Positions 16,085 through 24,841 of a DNA stretch of 64,000 nt are shown one piece after another (within the stretch, counting starts at the first letter, position 1; each line of letters starts with the position of its first letter). The stretch is taken from assembly GCF_004916905.1 (NCBI RefSeq), contig NZ_SDLV01000058.1, positions 78,193-142,192 on the forward strand. Direction: 5' to 3'. The notes beneath the pieces are model-generated. The model was not told the DNA's origin. It did not search any database and was given only the letters and a program-made list of their open reading frames with translations. The stretch comes from Chryseobacterium candidae. GTDB taxonomy: Bacteria > Bacteroidota > Bacteroidia > Flavobacteriales > Weeksellaceae. The translations under genes and the position numbers were made by a program.

Positions 16085-17611
16085 CTATTTCCACTCATTT
16101 TTTACTTCGATAATTTCGTCCTGAATTCTTTTATTGATATCTGTTTTTGCTCCCTGAAAACTGAAAATTGCGGTTCCTCTTTCTCTTGCATACGGATTGG
16201 TAATAGAATCAGCTAATTTTGAAACTTCAAAAAAAGAGCCGGATTCTTCAAGTTCTCTCCCTGCTTCAGGGGCATCTTTAACTCTGATAACATTTTTATA
16301 TTTCCTGCTTACATCTATCCAATTGATATAATCCGCATGAAATGACATGGCCGTAACGCCAGCCTTCGAATAATAATTAATAGCTCCGGCCTGTCCGTAA
16401 TTATCACACAGCACCATCGTATTTCCGGTTTTTGATACCCTGAAATATTCTTTATCTACTTTTTGAGCCAGCTCTTTCCAACCCTGCATATCGGCAAAAT
16501 CCTGTGGCAGCGGATGATCTTTTCCATCTTCCCAGCGAAGCAGTCCGAATTTTTTGTATTGATCCTGGTGAGATTCAATATATTCAGGACTTTTATTCGG
16601 AAAGGCGACATTATATAGTGGAAGGAATAAAAGTATTGGAATAAGTATGCTAACCGGTTTTAAAAACCTTTTCCATCCTTTTTCTAACACATGCCCGAGA
16701 AAAACAGCACCAAAAGCAATATAAACCGGATAAAGCCCTATCGCGTAGTAATCTTTTGCTTTAAAAAACAAAAACAGACTAATAGTTATGATATAGCTCC
16801 AGAAGAAAAACCTGAATTTCTCAAAAGGTTTGTACAACAGCAATGCTCCCCAACCTGCAATCGTTACAAAAATAACTCCAACAAAAAATAAAATCTGTGA
16901 TTTCATAAAACCCATTCGATCTACATGCACCAATTGTTTTTCAGAAAGTTCTTTCATATGATGAATAACCGGAAACTGGTTCTGGTACTGCCAAAGAAGA
17001 TTGGGGAAAATAATAATTAAAGCTAAAAGAGCAGCCCAATACACATGAGACTGCATAAAAATCTGCCTTTGCTTTGTCAACAGTAATGCAGGAATAAGTC
17101 CTAACAATGCAAAAGCAATATTGTATTTATTTAATATTCCTATTCCAACAATAACGGCACCTATATACAACCATTCTATTTTTTGAGAATTGAAATATCT
17201 GATCAGGCTGTAATAAAGGGAAAGCCAGAGTAAAATCTCCAGAGAGGTTGGCTGGAACAGCATATTAATCCGGAGAAGCACTGAAAATAATATTCCTGCA
17301 GAAGCCAGAATTTTAGCAAACAGACCTCCTTTAAGTTCTTCAACAACTTTCCATGTCAGCACAATTGTCAAAGCTCCGAACAGCACTGGAAAGAATTTAA
17401 CCCAAAAAATAGAATTTCCCAACATTTTAATCATCCAGGCCAACCAGGAATTAACAGGAGGAACAGAGAGATATCCCCAGGCAAGATGATTGGCCTGATC
17501 AAGATGCAGGTATTCATCTCTGTGAAGTTCATACTCAGGGCTTATCAGTGAGTATTGGAGTGCAAACTTTGCAATGATAAAAAGAAACAGAATCCAATAG
17601 TCTTTTTTCAT
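16085..17611 (-). CDS. GT39/ArnT-like membrane glycosyltransferase
   Basis: A 508-residue polytopic membrane protein with about ten hydrophobic segments. The first loop reads YELHRDEYLHLDQANHLAWGY. The acidic pair in RDEY next to the first membrane helix is the conserved catalytic region of ArnT/PMT-type GT-C enzymes, which use polyprenyl-phosphate sugars on the outer face of the inner membrane. The C-terminal soluble part from about residue 355 (GLLRWEDGKDHPLPQDFADM onwards) is a periplasmic domain. The acceptor (lipid A, protein or glycan) cannot be read. It stands alone, without polysaccharide genes adjacent. A conserved domain search would place the subfamily. Confidence 0.75.
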   Translation of the reverse strand: MKKDYWILFLFIIAKFALQYSLISPEYELHRDEYLHLDQANHLAWGYLSVPPVNSWLAWMIKMLGNSIFWVKFFPVLFGALTIVLTWKVVEELKGGLFAKILASAGILFSVLLRINMLFQPTSLEILLWLSLYYSLIRYFNSQKIEWLYIGAVIVGIGILNKYNIAFALLGLIPALLLTKQRQIFMQSHVYWAALLALIIIFPNLLWQYQNQFPVIHHMKELSEKQLVHVDRMGFMKSQILFFVGVIFVTIAGWGALLLYKPFEKFRFFFWSYIITISLFLFFKAKDYYAIGLYPVYIAFGAVFLGHVLEKGWKRFLKPVSILIPILLFLPLYNVAFPNKSPEYIESHQDQYKKFGLLRWEDGKDHPLPQDFADMQGWKELAQKVDKEYFRVSKTGNTMVLCDNYGQAGAINYYSKAGVTAMSFHADYINWIDVSRKYKNVIRVKDAPEAGRELEESGSFFEVSKLADSITNPYARERGTAIFSFQGAKTDINKRIQDEIIEVKNEWK

Positions 17612-17700
17612 GAGGGATAATAGTTTAAAATTTAAAGATAAGACAGTTTGAATTTACTTTTTGTTACATTCTTTCTATTTTAGAATACTATCAATATATC

Positions 17701-17738
17701 AAAAAAGAATCCCGGAGAAAAAAATTTCTCCAGGATTC
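17701..17738 (-). terminator. Intrinsic terminator of the ABC export operon
   Basis: Minus strand GAATCCTGGAGAAA pairs with TTTCTCCGGGATTC (one G-U) around a short T loop and is followed by six Ts. It lies 29 bases after the adaptor-gene stop. Confidence 0.85.
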
Positions 17739-17766
17739 ACAGTTTAAAAGTGTATAGTGTAGTTTA

Positions 17767-18978
17767 TTATTTTTTATTTGCTTTTTCTTTAAGCTCTTCT
17801 TTGTCTTTATCAGACGGATTCCAAACTTTAATCTCCGTATCTTTTGTGATATTTGATCCCGGAAGAATCTGAACATTGATCCCATCACTTGCTCCCAGTT
17901 TCACGTATACTTTTTTGAACTTCCCATCTTTTTGTTTTACTTCTACGAAAGGTACATCTTTTCCTTGTTTCTTTTCATACTGAACTAAAGACTCATCCAA
18001 TAATAATGCATTTTTCTGAGAACTCAACACAATTTCACCATTGGCCGAAAAACCTGCTCTAATATACTCATTATTAGGATTAGTTACATTACCTTCTACC
18101 GGAAATTTAATAGTTCCTGCATTATCTTTACCTTTTGGAGCAATCATGGTTAGTTTTCCCGGGAATGTTTTATTCTGAAGAGCACCGATCACGATGTTCA
18201 TATCCATACCTTCACTTAGCTTTCCTGCCTGTGCTTCATCAATTTCGCCTTTAAAAATCAAAACATTTAAATCTGCCACTGAACAGATTGTGGTTCCTGC
18301 GTTAAAGTTATTGGCTTCAATCACCTGGCTTCCTGCTTTTACAGGAACTTCAAGTACGGTACCTGAGGCTTTGGAACGGATTTCTGTAGTAGCTAAACCT
18401 TGTCCTTTAAGTTCCGGAGTTGCTCCTGTTTTAGCGATCTGCAATCTTTTTTGAGCGGTATTTAACTGCTGCTGAGCATTTTTCAACGTCTGCTGCTGAG
18501 TGTACAACTGCTGCTGAGAGTTCAGATACTCCTGTTTAGAAGTGACTCCTTGCTTGTATAATTTGTCCTGTATTTCAAACTGCCTTTGCATATTCCCTAC
18601 ATTCATCTGCGCATTACTGATCTGAATCTGCGCATTCTGAACTTCCTGCTGGGCGGCGTTTACTTCAGAGATGCTTGGAACAATTTTAACGGTAGCAATC
18701 AGCTGTCCTACTTCTACCTTATCTCCTTCTTTTACTAATATTTTATCTATAATCCCTGCAATGTTGGGTTTGATTTCAATTTCTTCTTTGGGAACAATTT
18801 TTCCTGTGGCCATCACTTTATCATCCATATTCTGAATAGTAGGCTTACGGGTAAGGAAAGCCTCGCTTTCTTTAGAGTTAGATTTAATAAGATAGCCAAG
18901 CCCCGAGAACAATGCCACTGCAAATAAAAGCCCCAACACTATATAAATGGCTTTTTTCCAGGTGAATTTCTTTTTCAT
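17767..18978 (-). CDS. Periplasmic adaptor (HlyD/MacA family)
   Basis: A 403-residue membrane fusion protein. One N-terminal membrane anchor (KAIYIVLGLLFAVALFSGLGYLI), a lipoyl half-motif (IIDKILVKEGDKVEVGQLIATV), a glutamine-rich coiled-coil hairpin at about residues 105-185, the second lipoyl half (KASGTVLEVPVKAGSQV) and beta-barrel domains. It would link the inner-membrane ABC complex encoded upstream with an outer-membrane TolC-like channel, which is not in the window. It is the last gene of the operon ATPase, permease, permease, adaptor. Cargo (antibiotic, lipid or peptide) is unknown. The name MacA is at the level of family only. Confidence 0.88.
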   Translation of the reverse strand: MKKKFTWKKAIYIVLGLLFAVALFSGLGYLIKSNSKESEAFLTRKPTIQNMDDKVMATGKIVPKEEIEIKPNIAGIIDKILVKEGDKVEVGQLIATVKIVPSISEVNAAQQEVQNAQIQISNAQMNVGNMQRQFEIQDKLYKQGVTSKQEYLNSQQQLYTQQQTLKNAQQQLNTAQKRLQIAKTGATPELKGQGLATTEIRSKASGTVLEVPVKAGSQVIEANNFNAGTTICSVADLNVLIFKGEIDEAQAGKLSEGMDMNIVIGALQNKTFPGKLTMIAPKGKDNAGTIKFPVEGNVTNPNNEYIRAGFSANGEIVLSSQKNALLLDESLVQYEKKQGKDVPFVEVKQKDGKFKKVYVKLGASDGINVQILPGSNITKDTEIKVWNPSDKDKEELKEKANKK

Positions 18979-18997
18979 ATGTATAGTTTATTTTTTA

Positions 18998-19098
18998 TTT
19001 AAAGATTGAATGATTTAAAAATTAAAAGATCAATCCGGTACTTTGATAAACCGTCCGTCTTCATTTTCAAATTTTCAAATTGTTTCATTTTCAAATTA
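18998..19098. repeat. Spacer with repeated AT-rich motifs, copy 1
   Basis: The gap after the permease stop begins ATTTAAAGATTGAA and ends CATTTTCAAATTA. The same two motifs in the same order bound the spacer at 21698-21777 in this operon. The function is unknown; duplicated intergenic repeats of this kind are seen here twice in one transcript. Confidence 0.5.
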
Positions 19099-19099
19099 A

Positions 19100-20371
19100 T
19101 TACTCTGTTCTTAATGCTTCAATAGGTCTTATCTTTACGGCTCTCTGCGCAGGAATCATCCCAATTATCAATCCCAAAACCACCATTACAGCCATGGCTG
19201 CAAATACGTTTCCATAGTTAACTGTCGGATTATAGAAAGGAAATGAATCCTGGCCCTGGGTAACAGCATTGAGGATCATGAGTACAAAAATTCCAAACAT
19301 AAAACCCAACAGTCCCGAGGAGAGTGTGATTACAACACTTTCCAACAAAATCTGATTTCTTACTTCAGCAGGTTTTGCTCCCAATGCTCTTCTGATTCCG
19401 ATTTCTTTGGTTCTTTCTTTTACCGTAATCAAAAGAATATTTGAAATAGCGATTACTCCTGCAAGAATAGTCAGTGTCCCAACAATAATGGTCAGTAACT
19501 GCATCCCTGTAAGAAAACCAGTCAGTTTTTTAAACTCTTTTCCAAGGTTGAAGCTTCCGAAAGCATTGGTATCTTCAGGTGAAACTTTATTTTTGGTTTT
19601 TAGAACCTGCTTCACATCCTCTTCCACAGAATTAACGTTAGCATTAGGCTTGCTTACGATAGCAAACATGTCTATCTGGTCTCCTGCATTATACATTTTT
19701 GTGTAAGTGGAAAGTGGAATGAAAGCTGTCTGGTCATTTTCTAAGCCGCCTCCTTTTTTCACACGGAAAACTCCGATGACATTAAAGAAGAGACCTTTAA
19801 TATTGATTGATTTTCCTATTGGATTTTCTTGTTTCTTGGAATCAAAGAAGTTTTTATAAATTTCTTCTCCAATAACGACTACATTCTTATTCCCGGAAAC
19901 ATCTGCATCATTGATGTAGCGCCCGTAGATCAGTTTCTTTTCTGATATTTTATTTCCTACAGAATAATCTCCCGTAAGCGAATAGGTTCCGTTTTTCCCG
20001 TTTCTTGACATTGCTTCTCCCGGTGTTCCGGTAAAACTTCCTCTTGCATTTTGCGGCGATATATAATCTATGTCAGTTACTTTTCTTTTCAGCATATCCA
20101 TATCTACCAGGTTCAGGTGAACTTCTCTTCCTTTAGGAAAACCGTCATATGGAATAGACGTTTTCTGTGCCCACAAGAAGATTGAATTGGTAGCAAAACC
20201 GGAAAATAATTTATCAAAACCATTCTCCATTCCTTTTGCTGCTCCAAGAAGGCTTACATACAAAAACATCCCCCATCCTACGCCGATCATGGTAAGAAAT
20301 GTTCGGAGTTTATTATTCCTCAATGAATAATAAATCTCCTGCCAAGTATCTTTTTTAAATATGATATTCAC
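19100..20371 (-). CDS. MacB-like ABC transporter permease (FtsX), second of two
   Basis: A 423-residue permease with the MacB layout: N-terminal membrane helix (LRTFLTMIGVGWGMFLYVSLL), a large periplasmic MacB_PCD domain, and three C-terminal helices with ITVKERTKEIGIRRALGA between them, the coupling element of FtsX permeases. The start codon is GTG at 20371. No ATG occurs before residue 27 and the GTG start keeps the conserved WQEIYYSLRNNKLRT amphipathic N-terminus. It resembles the neighbouring permease at both ends but differs across the periplasmic domain, so the transporter is probably a heterodimer in contrast to MacB homodimers. Confidence 0.88.
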   Translation of the reverse strand: MNIIFKKDTWQEIYYSLRNNKLRTFLTMIGVGWGMFLYVSLLGAAKGMENGFDKLFSGFATNSIFLWAQKTSIPYDGFPKGREVHLNLVDMDMLKRKVTDIDYISPQNARGSFTGTPGEAMSRNGKNGTYSLTGDYSVGNKISEKKLIYGRYINDADVSGNKNVVVIGEEIYKNFFDSKKQENPIGKSINIKGLFFNVIGVFRVKKGGGLENDQTAFIPLSTYTKMYNAGDQIDMFAIVSKPNANVNSVEEDVKQVLKTKNKVSPEDTNAFGSFNLGKEFKKLTGFLTGMQLLTIIVGTLTILAGVIAISNILLITVKERTKEIGIRRALGAKPAEVRNQILLESVVITLSSGLLGFMFGIFVLMILNAVTQGQDSFPFYNPTVNYGNVFAAMAVMVVLGLIIGMIPAQRAVKIRPIEALRTE

Positions 20372-20457
20372 CTTTTTGAATTATAAGTTATAAATTATGA
20401 TTTATGAAATTCATTCATCCTTTTAACTAAAGACCTGCTTTTGCTTTTTAGCTTATA

Positions 20458-21687
20458 TTATTCTGTTCTCAGTGCTTCAATAGGTTTTATTCTTGAAGCT
20501 CTGTACGCGGGTACAAATCCAGCAATCAATCCTGAAAAAATCAGTGCAATAAATGCCATAATAATAGCTCCCCATCCTACACTCGGGCTTTTAATAAAGA
20601 ATTCTTCGAGATTGTCACCAATAAGGGTTAATGTCAAAACACCTATTCCTACTCCTATAAGTCCGGATACCACTGTAATCACAACACTTTCCTGAACAAT
20701 CAGACCTACGATTCCGGCTGGTTTTGCTCCAATGGCTTTTCGTACCCCGATTTCTTTGGTTCTTTCTTTCACGATATACACCATGATATTACTGATCCCG
20801 ATAATTCCAGCAAGCAATGTCCCCAGGCCAATAAATCCAACAATAGCGGTAAGAACTGCCAAAAAAGTAAATGTATCATTCATGTTTTTGGCGTTATTCC
20901 AGACACGAACTCCATTTTCATCATCAGGAGAAACATTTTTTCTGGCTTTCAATTTATCTTGTAGCTCATCACCATATTTTATAGCCTGATCCGGAGTCAG
21001 CTTATCACTATAGGTGATATATGCTATATTTACAGTATCAGAACCTTTTTTCATCTGCTGCAAAGTGGTAATAGGAACTGTAATATGTCTTTCATCTCTG
21101 TCTCCTCCATCATCTGAAAAGACTCCTATCACCTTGTACATCGTTCCATTAATATCAAGATCTTTTCCAATAGGATTTCCATTTTTGATCAAATCACGCT
21201 GAACCATTCTTCCGATTACTGCCACATTTAATTTCCTTGTCAAATCCATAGATGTCAGATAACGGCCATCAATAATTTTTCTATTCTCAATAACCTGCTC
21301 CCCCGGCTCAGCACCATTGATCTGATAAAGACCACTCTCTTTCCCATATTTCACCATTAAATTGGCGCTATACCTGGGACTTGAAGGACCCGTTTTTTCC
21401 TTATCCGCATTAATCAAAAAATCATAGTCTGCGTTATTCATTGAAACATTTCTATCAGACTGTAACCCTTTATACGCTAAAGTGGCTTTCCCGGTTGAAA
21501 TAACAATAAGGTTCTTAGCATCTCCGGCAAATCCCTCAAAGAAAGCATTCTGAAGTCCTTTTCCAATTCCAAAAAGCACAATGAAAATAAACAGTCCCAG
21601 GGCTACCGTAAACCCTGAAAGTACCGTCCTGAGCACATTGCTCCGGATAGAACTGAATATTTCCTGCCAACGATCTAGGTCAAACAT
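20458..21687 (-). CDS. MacB-like ABC transporter permease (FtsX), first of two
   Basis: A 409-residue permease parallel to the next gene. N-terminal DRWQEIFSSIRSNVLRTVLSG leads into the first membrane helix. A MacB_PCD periplasmic domain follows, then the FtsX domain with YIVKERTKEIGVRKAIGA and a C-terminal ASRIKPIEALRTE tail. Both permeases end in the same PIEALRTE motif, which points to duplication. ABC proteins of this type do not carry substrates through the membrane; they drive the periplasmic adaptor and outer-membrane channel mechanically. ATG at 21687. Confidence 0.88.
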   Translation of the reverse strand: MFDLDRWQEIFSSIRSNVLRTVLSGFTVALGLFIFIVLFGIGKGLQNAFFEGFAGDAKNLIVISTGKATLAYKGLQSDRNVSMNNADYDFLINADKEKTGPSSPRYSANLMVKYGKESGLYQINGAEPGEQVIENRKIIDGRYLTSMDLTRKLNVAVIGRMVQRDLIKNGNPIGKDLDINGTMYKVIGVFSDDGGDRDERHITVPITTLQQMKKGSDTVNIAYITYSDKLTPDQAIKYGDELQDKLKARKNVSPDDENGVRVWNNAKNMNDTFTFLAVLTAIVGFIGLGTLLAGIIGISNIMVYIVKERTKEIGVRKAIGAKPAGIVGLIVQESVVITVVSGLIGVGIGVLTLTLIGDNLEEFFIKSPSVGWGAIIMAFIALIFSGLIAGFVPAYRASRIKPIEALRTE

Positions 21688-21697
21688 TTTTATTGGT

Positions 21698-21777
21698 ATT
21701 TAAAGATTGAAAAATTTAAAGATTAAAAAACTGAATCAGTAAATTTTCAAATTATCTCATTTTCAAATTATCAAATT
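21698..21777. repeat. Spacer with repeated AT-rich motifs, copy 2
   Basis: Second copy of the ATTTAAAGATTGAA ... CATTTTCAAATTA arrangement, located between the ATPase stop and the first permease start. See the copy at 18998-19098. Confidence 0.5.
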
Positions 21778-21778
21778 C

Positions 21779-22468
21779 CTAAAGCACAATCTGCTTAATA
21801 AACTCATCACTTTCAATAATCCCGTCCTTCAGTACTACATTCCTTTTGGTTTGTGCAGCTACATCGGGTTCGTGGGTTACAACAATGATTGTTTTCCCCT
21901 CATTATTAATATCCTGAAGCAGTTTCATAATATCATGAGTGGTTTTGGAATCCAATGCTCCTGTAGGCTCATCTGCCAGTACTACTTTAGGATCTGTAAT
22001 CAAAGCTCTTGCAATAGCGACTCTTTGTTTCTGTCCTCCTGAAAGTTCACTTGGAAGGTGGTTGGCCCACTGTGCCAATCCTACTTTCTCCAGGTATTCC
22101 ATCGCTTTCTGATTTCGCTCTTTTCTCGGTACATTCTGATAGTACAAAGGCAGAGAAACATTTTCCAGGGCTGTTTTATAATTGATAAGGTTAAAAGACT
22201 GGAAAATAAATCCTAAGAATCTACTTCTGTATTCGGCCGCTTTTACTTCGGACAAATTCTCAATAGGAACTCCATCCAATTCATAGATTCCTGAATCTTT
22301 TTCATCCAGAATTCCAATAATATTAAGAAGTGTGGATTTTCCGGAACCGGAACTTCCCATAATGGAAACAAACTCTCCTTCAGAAATATTCAGATTAATT
22401 CCTTTGAGAACATGAAGCTTGCTTTTCCCTGTATCGTATGACTTATTTAAATCCTGAATTACTAACAT
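21779..22468 (-). CDS. ABC transporter ATP-binding protein (MacB/LolD type)
   Basis: A 229-residue ATPase. Walker A GSSGSGKST at residues 38-46, Q-loop FIFQSF, signature LSGGQKQRVAIARAL, Walker B VVLADEPTGALD and the H-loop VVTHEPD. It powers the two FtsX permeases encoded downstream. In MacB of Proteobacteria the ATPase is fused to the permease; here it is separate. The ATG at 22468 opens the operon. No convincing Bacteroidota promoter is seen upstream. Confidence 0.92.
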   Translation of the reverse strand: MLVIQDLNKSYDTGKSKLHVLKGINLNISEGEFVSIMGSSGSGKSTLLNIIGILDEKDSGIYELDGVPIENLSEVKAAEYRSRFLGFIFQSFNLINYKTALENVSLPLYYQNVPRKERNQKAMEYLEKVGLAQWANHLPSELSGGQKQRVAIARALITDPKVVLADEPTGALDSKTTHDIMKLLQDINNEGKTIIVVTHEPDVAAQTKRNVVLKDGIIESDEFIKQIVL

Positions 22469-22783
22469 TAAGTGATGTATGTTTTATACCCAATAAGTAG
22501 ATCATATTTTCAAATTGTTACAAGAATAAAAATTTATTCAAATATTTTTTTGTTTAACACATTAATCCTTTATTTATAATAGTTTATAAAATATCGTTTA
22601 ACTGTAACTCCTCATTTGCATCTATTTATCCTCAAGATTGCGGTCCAGCCTATTATCCGAGCCAGTTTCATGTAAATGTGGAAAACTTTTCAGGCTAAAA
22701 GTCAGCCTATTAGTATTTACCTCTTTCAAAATCAGTTCTTTTTTTCGAACTTTGCTACTAGTTCTTTACAAGAAATATGGATT

Positions 22784-22817
22784 TGCGGAAGTGAATAACT
22801 TTAATTCACAACCCGCA
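22784..22817 (+). promoter_or_regulatory. Stem-loop upstream of nrdB
   Basis: TGCGG pairs with CCGCA and, inside a small internal loop, GTGAAT pairs with ATTCAC around a 7-base loop. It ends 75 bases before the nrdB ATG and may be in the leader RNA. Role unknown. Confidence 0.4.
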
Positions 22818-22848
22818 GAAAAACAAAAAGTTAAGTATTTCCGGAACT

Positions 22849-22857
22849 TTATCCACA
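22849..22857 (+). promoter_or_regulatory. Perfect DnaA box (TTATCCACA)
   Basis: The 9-mer equals the DnaA consensus and lies 35 bases before the nrdB ATG. In Escherichia coli the nrdAB promoter is controlled through DnaA boxes. The same control is possible here but one box is weak evidence. Confidence 0.4.
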
Positions 22858-22892
22858 AGGATCTAAATTATTTAATTATAAAGATATTTAAT

Positions 22893-23867
22893 ATGGGAAT
22901 TTTTGATAAAAGAGTAAGTTATAAGCCATTTGAATACCCGGAGGTTCTTCAATTTGTAGAGGCCATCAACAAATCGTTCTGGGTGCATTCGGAAGTGGAC
23001 TTTACTGCAGATGTTCAGGATTTTCATTCGCAGTTGGAACCACATGAGAAGCATGCTGTGAAAAATGCGCTGTTAGCCATTGCACAGATCGAGGTGTCTG
23101 TAAAGACATTCTGGGGAAATTTATACAACCACCTACCAAAACCGGAGTTCAATGGATTAGGATCTACTTTTGCAGAATGCGAGTTCCGTCATTCTGAAGC
23201 ATATTCCCGCTTATTAGAGGTATTAGGATATAATGACGAGTTCCTTAACGTGATCGAAATTCCTGCCGTAAAAGGAAGAATAGAGTTTCTTGGAAATGCC
23301 TTAAAGCATGCTAATTCTGCGACACCTAAAGAGTATGTTTCTGCTTTACTATTATTCAGTATTTTAGTGGAAAACGTTTCTCTTTTCTCGCAGTTTGCCA
23401 TCATCCTTTCTTTCACAAGATTCAAAGGTTTCATGAAGAATGTTTCCAATATCATTGCATGGACTTCCGTAGATGAACAGATTCACGCCAATGCAGGAAT
23501 CTACCTGATCAACAAAATCCGTGAGGAACAGCCTGACTTGTTAACAGACAGCGATATCGAAGACATTTACACCTTAGTAGACGAGTCTATCGCAAGAGAA
23601 GGTGATATTCTTAGCTGGATCTTTGAACTGGGAGAAATCGACAACGTTTCCAAAGAAGACCTGTTAAACTTCATGAAATACCGTGTAGATGACAGCCTGA
23701 AGAAAATCAACATGAAAACAAGATACAACATTACTCCGGAGCAATACAGACCAATGGTATGGTTCGAGGAAGAAGTTTTCGCCAATTCATTAGATGATTT
23801 CTTTGCCAAAAGACCTGTAGACTACACGAAGCACGATAAGAGTATTACTGCGAACGATTTGTTTTAA
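22893..23867 (+). CDS. nrdB: Ribonucleoside-diphosphate reductase, beta subunit
   Basis: 324 residues from MGIFDKRVSYKPFEYPE. The metal and radical site is intact: Glu67 in AIAQIEVSVKTFW, Glu97, His100 and the radical Tyr104 in ECEFRHSEAYSRLL, then the second set in FSILVENVSLF and DEQIHA. It forms the tyrosyl radical used by NrdA to reduce NDPs. The frame can be read back to 22638, but the family begins at this ATG. The subunit is short and has no N-terminal ATP-cone, unlike some Bacteroidota NrdB proteins. The stop is followed after 2 bases by the TIR-domain gene, so nrdB, TIR, a small gene and nrdA appear co-transcribed. Confidence 0.95.
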   Translation: MGIFDKRVSYKPFEYPEVLQFVEAINKSFWVHSEVDFTADVQDFHSQLEPHEKHAVKNALLAIAQIEVSVKTFWGNLYNHLPKPEFNGLGSTFAECEFRHSEAYSRLLEVLGYNDEFLNVIEIPAVKGRIEFLGNALKHANSATPKEYVSALLLFSILVENVSLFSQFAIILSFTRFKGFMKNVSNIIAWTSVDEQIHANAGIYLINKIREEQPDLLTDSDIEDIYTLVDESIAREGDILSWIFELGEIDNVSKEDLLNFMKYRVDDSLKKINMKTRYNITPEQYRPMVWFEEEVFANSLDDFFAKRPVDYTKHDKSITANDLF

Positions 23868-23869
23868 AA

Positions 23870-24832
23870 ATGGCAAGAAATTATTTTCCTTCACGGGATG
23901 TATTAGCATTATCTCTTTTTGAAAAAATAAAACCAAATTATGAAGTACTTTACGATGATTTATTAAAATTAGATATCGGATCATTTTTTCTTTCCAGAGA
24001 ATTCAAGATTCTAATGATGGAAAATAATTCTTATGAACTATGGAAGCAAATTTTAATAGAAGTAGAAAATACAAATAGAACATTTTCTCTTATAACAAAT
24101 CAAAAGAAAAGTGATCTAGAAAAGGTATTAATAAAATTTATCAATAATATAGAAGATATTAAAGTTCAAAACATTGTAACTAAAATAATTGAAGGATTTA
24201 TATTGAACAGTTCTATTCCTAAAAATTTTGAATTAATAAAAAAGGACATTGAGCTTCTAAAATTTTCTTCTGAAAACATTAATATTATTGAAAATATTAT
24301 TGAGAAAAAACATTCTGATCAAATTCAAAACACTAATATTTTAGAAATAAATAACTCTACGGGTAACAATATGAGTAATTTAAAAAATGGAAATGAAATA
24401 TTTATTGTACACGGACATGATAATCATTTAAAAGTTGAAGTTGCAAGAACATTAGAAAAACTAAAATTAGAACCAATAATTCTTCATGAACAAAGTAATA
24501 ATGGTAAAACCATAATTGAGAAGTTCGAAAAGTTTTCCGATGTTTCATTTGCTGTAATTTTATTAACAGCTGATGATCTAGGCAACTCTAAAAATAACAT
24601 TGATAAACCTAATAAAAGAGCAAGACAAAATGTTATCTTTGAATTAGGTTATTTCATAGGAAAACTAGGAAGAGAAAATGTAATGACTTTAAAAGAAGAA
24701 GGTGTTGAAGTTCCTAATGATATTTCGGGAGTAGTTTATACTCCTTATGATCAACAAGGAAATTGGAAAATTGAACTTGCTAAAGAATTAAAATCGACAG
24801 GATTTGATATTGATATCAATAACCTTTTTTAA
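23870..24832 (+). CDS. TIR-domain protein (Cap12/Pycsar-effector TIR type), putative NADase
   Basis: A 320-residue protein. Residues 1-170 are charged, mainly helical and not recognised. Residues 176-310 form a TIR-like domain of the family formerly called predicted nucleotide-binding TIR-like (Pfam PF10137 by memory): IFIVHGHDNHLKVEVARTL at 177-195, FAVILLTADDLG at 227-238 and RARQNVIFELGYFIGKLGR at 250-268. Glu258 in FELG is the candidate catalytic glutamate. Related domains in CBASS and Pycsar effectors destroy NAD+ upon activation. No cyclase, STING or SMODS partner gene is adjacent. The ATG is 2 bases after the nrdB stop. Codon use is visibly more AT-rich than in nrdB and nrdA, which suggests acquisition by transfer. 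Enzyme activity is inference. Confidence 0.82.
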   Translation: MARNYFPSRDVLALSLFEKIKPNYEVLYDDLLKLDIGSFFLSREFKILMMENNSYELWKQILIEVENTNRTFSLITNQKKSDLEKVLIKFINNIEDIKVQNIVTKIIEGFILNSSIPKNFELIKKDIELLKFSSENINIIENIIEKKHSDQIQNTNILEINNSTGNNMSNLKNGNEIFIVHGHDNHLKVEVARTLEKLKLEPIILHEQSNNGKTIIEKFEKFSDVSFAVILLTADDLGNSKNNIDKPNKRARQNVIFELGYFIGKLGRENVMTLKEEGVEVPNDISGVVYTPYDQQGNWKIELAKELKSTGFDIDINNLF

Positions 24833-24841
24833 TAATTAAAA

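Larger units (their letters stand above)
22469..22892. promoter_or_regulatory. Divergent control region between the ABC operon and nrdB
   Basis: A 424-base gap. It contains a stem-loop 22784-22817 (TGCGG/CCGCA and GTGAAT/ATTCAC arms) and a perfect DnaA box at 22849-22857. No tRNA, riboswitch or full promoter consensus could be identified. An in-frame upstream extension of nrdB crosses this gap but is not considered coding. Confidence 0.45.

Noticed and set aside
22638..22892. In-frame extension of nrdB of 85 codons
   Set aside because: The family begins at MGIFDKRV; the extension has no homology-like features and crosses the stem-loop and DnaA box.
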